Below are positions 61,238 to 64,000 of a DNA stretch of 64,000 bases, in pieces. The stretch's first letter is position 1, and each line of letters opens with the position of its first letter. The stretch lies in contig NZ_JAGGKG010000011.1 in NCBI RefSeq assembly GCF_017873435.1, positions 62,001 through 126,000 on the forward strand, written 5' to 3'. Both the position numbers and the translations under genes were made by a program. The notes under the pieces are model-generated. The model was not told the origin of the DNA. It did not search any database and was given only the letters and a program-made list of their open reading frames with translations. Source of the stretch: Paenibacillus turicensis. Lineage in GTDB: Bacteria > Bacillota > Bacilli > Paenibacillales > Paenibacillaceae.

Positions 61238-63070
61238 TTAATTTTCTCCACCTTCCTGATTTACACTCATTCCCCAGTCAATAAAACGTACAATTCCTTG
61301 ATTTAATAACGCCATCTCTTGACGACTCATCGGATAATGTCCCATCATCAGGGCATTGCAATACAGCATTTCAATTGCTGCACTAATCATATTTCGATTC
61401 GTAGAATGAAATACTTTATCCACAACAGGATTGTTCAAATTAAAATACAAAGTTGCATATGCAGAATCTTTAAAAGAAGCACCTAATGATCCAAGCACAG
61501 ACGACAATACATCTGTTGTTGTTTCTTTCGCAGCCTCAAGCGAGCGAAGACTAGCGGATTCCTCCGATAACGTGTATAACACTGGAATATCCTCAGGCTT
61601 AAAGCGTCTAAGCTGAACTTGACAACGAAACTTTTGTAATACACTATCTGCAAAGCGGGTCGCCTCATAAAACTGCATTCTTTCTTCTGCCGTCACATCC
61701 GTAAAGGACAAGGACACATCCTCAGGTAACAATCTCTCCACCTGAATATTTCGCTTAATTAAAGGCAAGGCAGACAATAGCTCCGCATCATAGATATAGC
61801 CACCATTTACAACAAGCATCGATTGCGCGGATGCCACATGTGTAATTTGACGATATTCATCTAGGGTAGCAGTAAAATATATATGCTTATGCTCAGAGGT
61901 TAAGTCGCCCAAGGACTTTGTCCCAAACGTAGTTTCAAATGGTAACCAAGCGTGAATAATAGAATAAAATTCAGGGTCAGCCACAGCTAGCGCCTTCATT
62001 GATAATGCATGCAAATGAATAATGGCTTGTAATCGTTCGGGATTATATTCCGCCATCGAAATTAATTCCTTACGAATCGCATCACCAAGCTCCTCACGCA
62101 CCTGCTCTAATTTTTCATTTTCATAAAAATGCTCTCTAGAAGCCGTAGGCTGAAGCTCATCTGTCCACACTAGACATTTCACAAAAAAAGTCCAATCAGG
62201 CAAAATATTTGTAGCAGCCTCGGATACAAGCATATGCTTCAAATAAACACGGTGATTCCGCTTCGCATTCAAATTCACTGCATGTGGCAATATAAACGCA
62301 ATGCCCCCTGTACGTCCAGATGAAGTTTGGAGTGGAATAAAGTCACGGAAACGTTCTCCAAGCAACTGTTCTCCAAATGCCAGCACTTCCTCACGATGAT
62401 TGCGGGCTTGTAGTGGCTCCTTAACCCATACTGGTGATTTGGGATTAATCTGTCTCGTATGCTCCTCACCACGCAAAATAATAGGGTAAGGTAATAAAGC
62501 ACCATAATAATAAAGCCAGTTTTGTAAATTTTGCTCATCAAAATAAACTTCACATCCTGCTTTACAACGCAAATAAACCTTCGTTCCTGGAGATAGTGGA
62601 GTTTCCAGCTTACGAATCGTATACGTACCGTCTGGCTTACCTCTCCACTCTAACGCGGGTCCACCTTTAGCAGATTGAGTGAGCATAACGATCTCATCAC
62701 TCACCATAAAACAGGACAATAACCCAATCCCAAAACGGCCAATAAAAGAATCATTGTTAGATAAAAAATCATCGCCTCGTTTAGACGATTGACCAATCAT
62801 CGCTAAAAACTCATGCACCTCTGCTTCATTTAAACCTATACCATTATCCTCTACGATAAGGGTTGCTCCAGCACCAACACCATTCACTTCGATGTTAATT
62901 TGTCCTATGTAGTCCGCATCTGCTTGTGCTTGTCGTGCCGTAATCGCATCAACCCCATTTTGTAATAGCTCTCGTAAATATACCTTGGGATTGCTATAGA
63001 GGTGGTTAGATAAAATGTTAATCATCCCACTTAAATTGACCTGAAAACGATAAGTATCTTGATTTTCCAT
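61238..63070 (-). CDS. HSP90-family ATPase, HtpG-like but divergent
   Basis: 610-aa GHKL ATPase chaperone. N-terminal ATP site: NPKVYLRELLQNGVDAI (Glu and Asn as in HSP90), EDNGIGLNEAEV, IGQSSKRG and FIGRFGIGLLSCFMVSDE. The middle domain has LQPTASREHFYEN. The C-terminal third is unlike canonical HtpG and has no MEEVD-like end. It matches the group usually annotated only as HSP90 family protein. Coupled to two TPR-like genes. CACCAT region before it holds the start; ATG 63070 is used. Repeat copy I lies upstream. Confidence 0.88.
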   Translation of the reverse strand: MENQDTYRFQVNLSGMINILSNHLYSNPKVYLRELLQNGVDAITARQAQADADYIGQINIEVNGVGAGATLIVEDNGIGLNEAEVHEFLAMIGQSSKRGDDFLSNNDSFIGRFGIGLLSCFMVSDEIVMLTQSAKGGPALEWRGKPDGTYTIRKLETPLSPGTKVYLRCKAGCEVYFDEQNLQNWLYYYGALLPYPIILRGEEHTRQINPKSPVWVKEPLQARNHREEVLAFGEQLLGERFRDFIPLQTSSGRTGGIAFILPHAVNLNAKRNHRVYLKHMLVSEAATNILPDWTFFVKCLVWTDELQPTASREHFYENEKLEQVREELGDAIRKELISMAEYNPERLQAIIHLHALSMKALAVADPEFYSIIHAWLPFETTFGTKSLGDLTSEHKHIYFTATLDEYRQITHVASAQSMLVVNGGYIYDAELLSALPLIKRNIQVERLLPEDVSLSFTDVTAEERMQFYEATRFADSVLQKFRCQVQLRRFKPEDIPVLYTLSEESASLRSLEAAKETTTDVLSSVLGSLGASFKDSAYATLYFNLNNPVVDKVFHSTNRNMISAAIEMLYCNALMMGHYPMSRQEMALLNQGIVRFIDWGMSVNQEGGEN

Positions 63071-63105
63071 GATGGTGCCCCTATCTTATTAAAATGACAT
63101 GCTAT

Positions 63106-63238
63106 GGTTGAATCTAAATAAAATTGAGTGATTGACAATGATGGACGTTTCACTTCTCCAGAATCCTCCTGTCCCTCCGCTAGTCGGGATATTGTCAATC
63201 ATTAATTTATATGAAGAACCATAAATTTAGTTCAACCT
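63106..63238 (-). repeat. Short palindromic element, copy I
   Basis: 133-bp form with outer arms GGTTGAATCTAAAT / ATTTAGTTCAACC and inner stem AATGATTGACAAT-type ends. It keeps only the left-type arm (CTTCTCCAGAATCCTCCTGT, then CCCTCCGCTAG). It is the converse of copy H, which keeps only the right-type arm. It sits between pcp and the HSP90-like gene. Confidence 0.8.
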
Positions 63239-63342
63239 AATAATCATTACTTACCAATATATGTGGTAAGATTATTTAATAAATTTAACCAAATGAGTTA
63301 AGTCTGAAACTACCTCCGTAAGTTTCATTCTTTGAGGTGTAC

Positions 63343-63987
63343 TTAATGAGTTGCTCCACCTGTAACTTGCAAATCTATTGGATTCATGATCGCCGCTTCA
63401 ATGGCTAGCTCCAGCCCTTTTGTTATCGTTTCAATTGACATGGAAGGTGTAGCATTTGACATATTTACCGCTTGACTGAGCTCAAATGGGACATGGATAA
63501 AGCCACCGCGTACCTTTGGAAATTCACTATGGATCAAGTACATTAAGTGATAAAACACATCATTACATACATAAGTACCCGCAGAATAAGAAATATATGA
63601 CGGTATATAATTATTTTTCATATGCTCAACCATTGCTTTAACTGGTAAATTACTAAAATAAGCGGTTTCTCCATTTCCATGAATACTTTCTGCAAGCGGG
63701 ATATTTCCCTCGTTATCAGGTATCGACGCATCACGATAATTAATAGCTACAAATTCAACCGATATTGCCGCTCTTCCCCCTGCCTGTCCAATACATAAAA
63801 CGATATCTGGCTCGTAACGATGCATGGCCTCTTCTAGCTGTAATGCACCTGTACCAAATATCGTATCAAGCTGTACAATCTCTATTGTTGCTCCAGCTAT
63901 ACTAGAAGGTAATCCAGAAACTGCCTCAAAGGCGGGATTAATTGATTGTCCACCAAATGGCGTAAAGCCAGTAACAAGTATTTTCAT
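63343..63987 (-). CDS. pcp: Pyrrolidone-carboxylate peptidase (pyroglutamyl peptidase I)
   Basis: Removes N-terminal pyroglutamate from peptides. 214 aa, cysteine peptidase family C15. The catalytic triad is visible: Glu78 in ISVEFVAINYRD, Cys141 in SAGTYVCNDVFY and His165 in GGFIHVPFEL. The start KILVTGFTPFGG is diagnostic. AAAGGAG lies at the very edge of the window before the ATG at 63987. Cytosolic, probably a single gene. Confidence 0.96.
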   Translation of the reverse strand: MKILVTGFTPFGGQSINPAFEAVSGLPSSIAGATIEIVQLDTIFGTGALQLEEAMHRYEPDIVLCIGQAGGRAAISVEFVAINYRDASIPDNEGNIPLAESIHGNGETAYFSNLPVKAMVEHMKNNYIPSYISYSAGTYVCNDVFYHLMYLIHSEFPKVRGGFIHVPFELSQAVNMSNATPSMSIETITKGLELAIEAAIMNPIDLQVTGGATH

Positions 63988-64000
63988 AGATTTCTCCTTT

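Noticed and set aside
1420-63238. The repeats as a CRISPR array or insertion sequence
   Set aside because: Copies are far apart, palindromic, about 110-220 bp and carry no open reading frame; spacing and structure do not fit CRISPR, and no transposase is encoded within them.

Overview
The window is chromosomal DNA from a low-GC, Gram-positive, Bacillales-type bacterium. Evidence: an AraR-controlled araBDA operon, the hemE-hemH-hemY order of the coproporphyrin-dependent heme pathway, a T-box leader before serS, LicT/RAT antitermination before a beta-glucoside PTS, a 6S-type RNA, a GlnR/TnrA-type box at an ammonium transporter, strong AGGAGG ribosome binding sites and many TTG starts. Gene content suggests Paenibacillaceae or Bacillaceae; I cannot fix the genus. 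No rRNA, tRNA, prophage, CRISPR array or transposase gene was seen.

Layout. 1-3.7 kb: truncated ammonium transporter (amt), a MerR regulator, a YugP-type membrane zinc peptidase and a GyrI-like domain protein. 3.7-9.4 kb: araB-araD-araA on the minus strand with divergent araR and three candidate AraR operators. 9.4-12.5 kb: GNAT acetyltransferase, a tandem array of repeat elements, rhomboid protease, tpx and a small DUF1499-like protein. 12.6-22.2 kb: 6S RNA, YesL-like protein, cshA, YitT, MATE exporter, pfkA, a YtpB-type terpene synthase, a YcaQ-like winged-helix protein and a cold-shock protein. 22.4-28 kb: two small proteins, pepF, LapA, M42 aminopeptidase, T-box plus an atypical seryl-tRNA synthetase. 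28.2-34.5 kb: ArsR-aldehyde dehydrogenase, then TetR-MFS-rifampicin-phosphotransferase-like kinase, which looks like a drug-response cassette. 34.6-44 kb: ABC-F ATPase, DUF92, FAH hydrolase, GDPD, CapA-like protein and hemEHY. 44-52.8 kb: MFS, O-methyltransferase, RlmL-like methyltransferase, DUF1450, cysteine-free HesB-like protein, M14 peptidase, TraX-like protein, murI, YtxH, Dabb protein. 52.9-64 kb: beta-glucoside PTS with licT, a secreted protein, PhzF, a membrane-anchored unknown, two paralogous helical-repeat proteins next to an HSP90-family ATPase, and pcp.

The least expected structure is a dispersed family of about 110-220 bp imperfect palindromes: eight full copies, two short copies and one remnant in 64 kb. 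All share AGGYTCAA...AAATYAGT...TTGACA-like inverted ends and two conserved, non-identical inner arms. The terminal and apical stems differ in sequence between copies yet remain self-complementary, so the fold appears to be maintained. Five of the eight full copies abut or overlap a stop codon. One copy sits between araD and araA, another between araA and its probable terminator, and three are in a 284-bp tandem array. This family, and the HSP90/helical-repeat cluster, are the best candidates for something undescribed.

Several starts were placed by ribosome binding site rather than by longest reading frame: araA, araB, araR, tpx, ytpB, pepF, hemH, the O-methyltransferase, the M14 peptidase, murI, the Dabb protein, the PTS permease, licT and others. 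All family assignments are from recognition of motifs and sequence; no database search was run.
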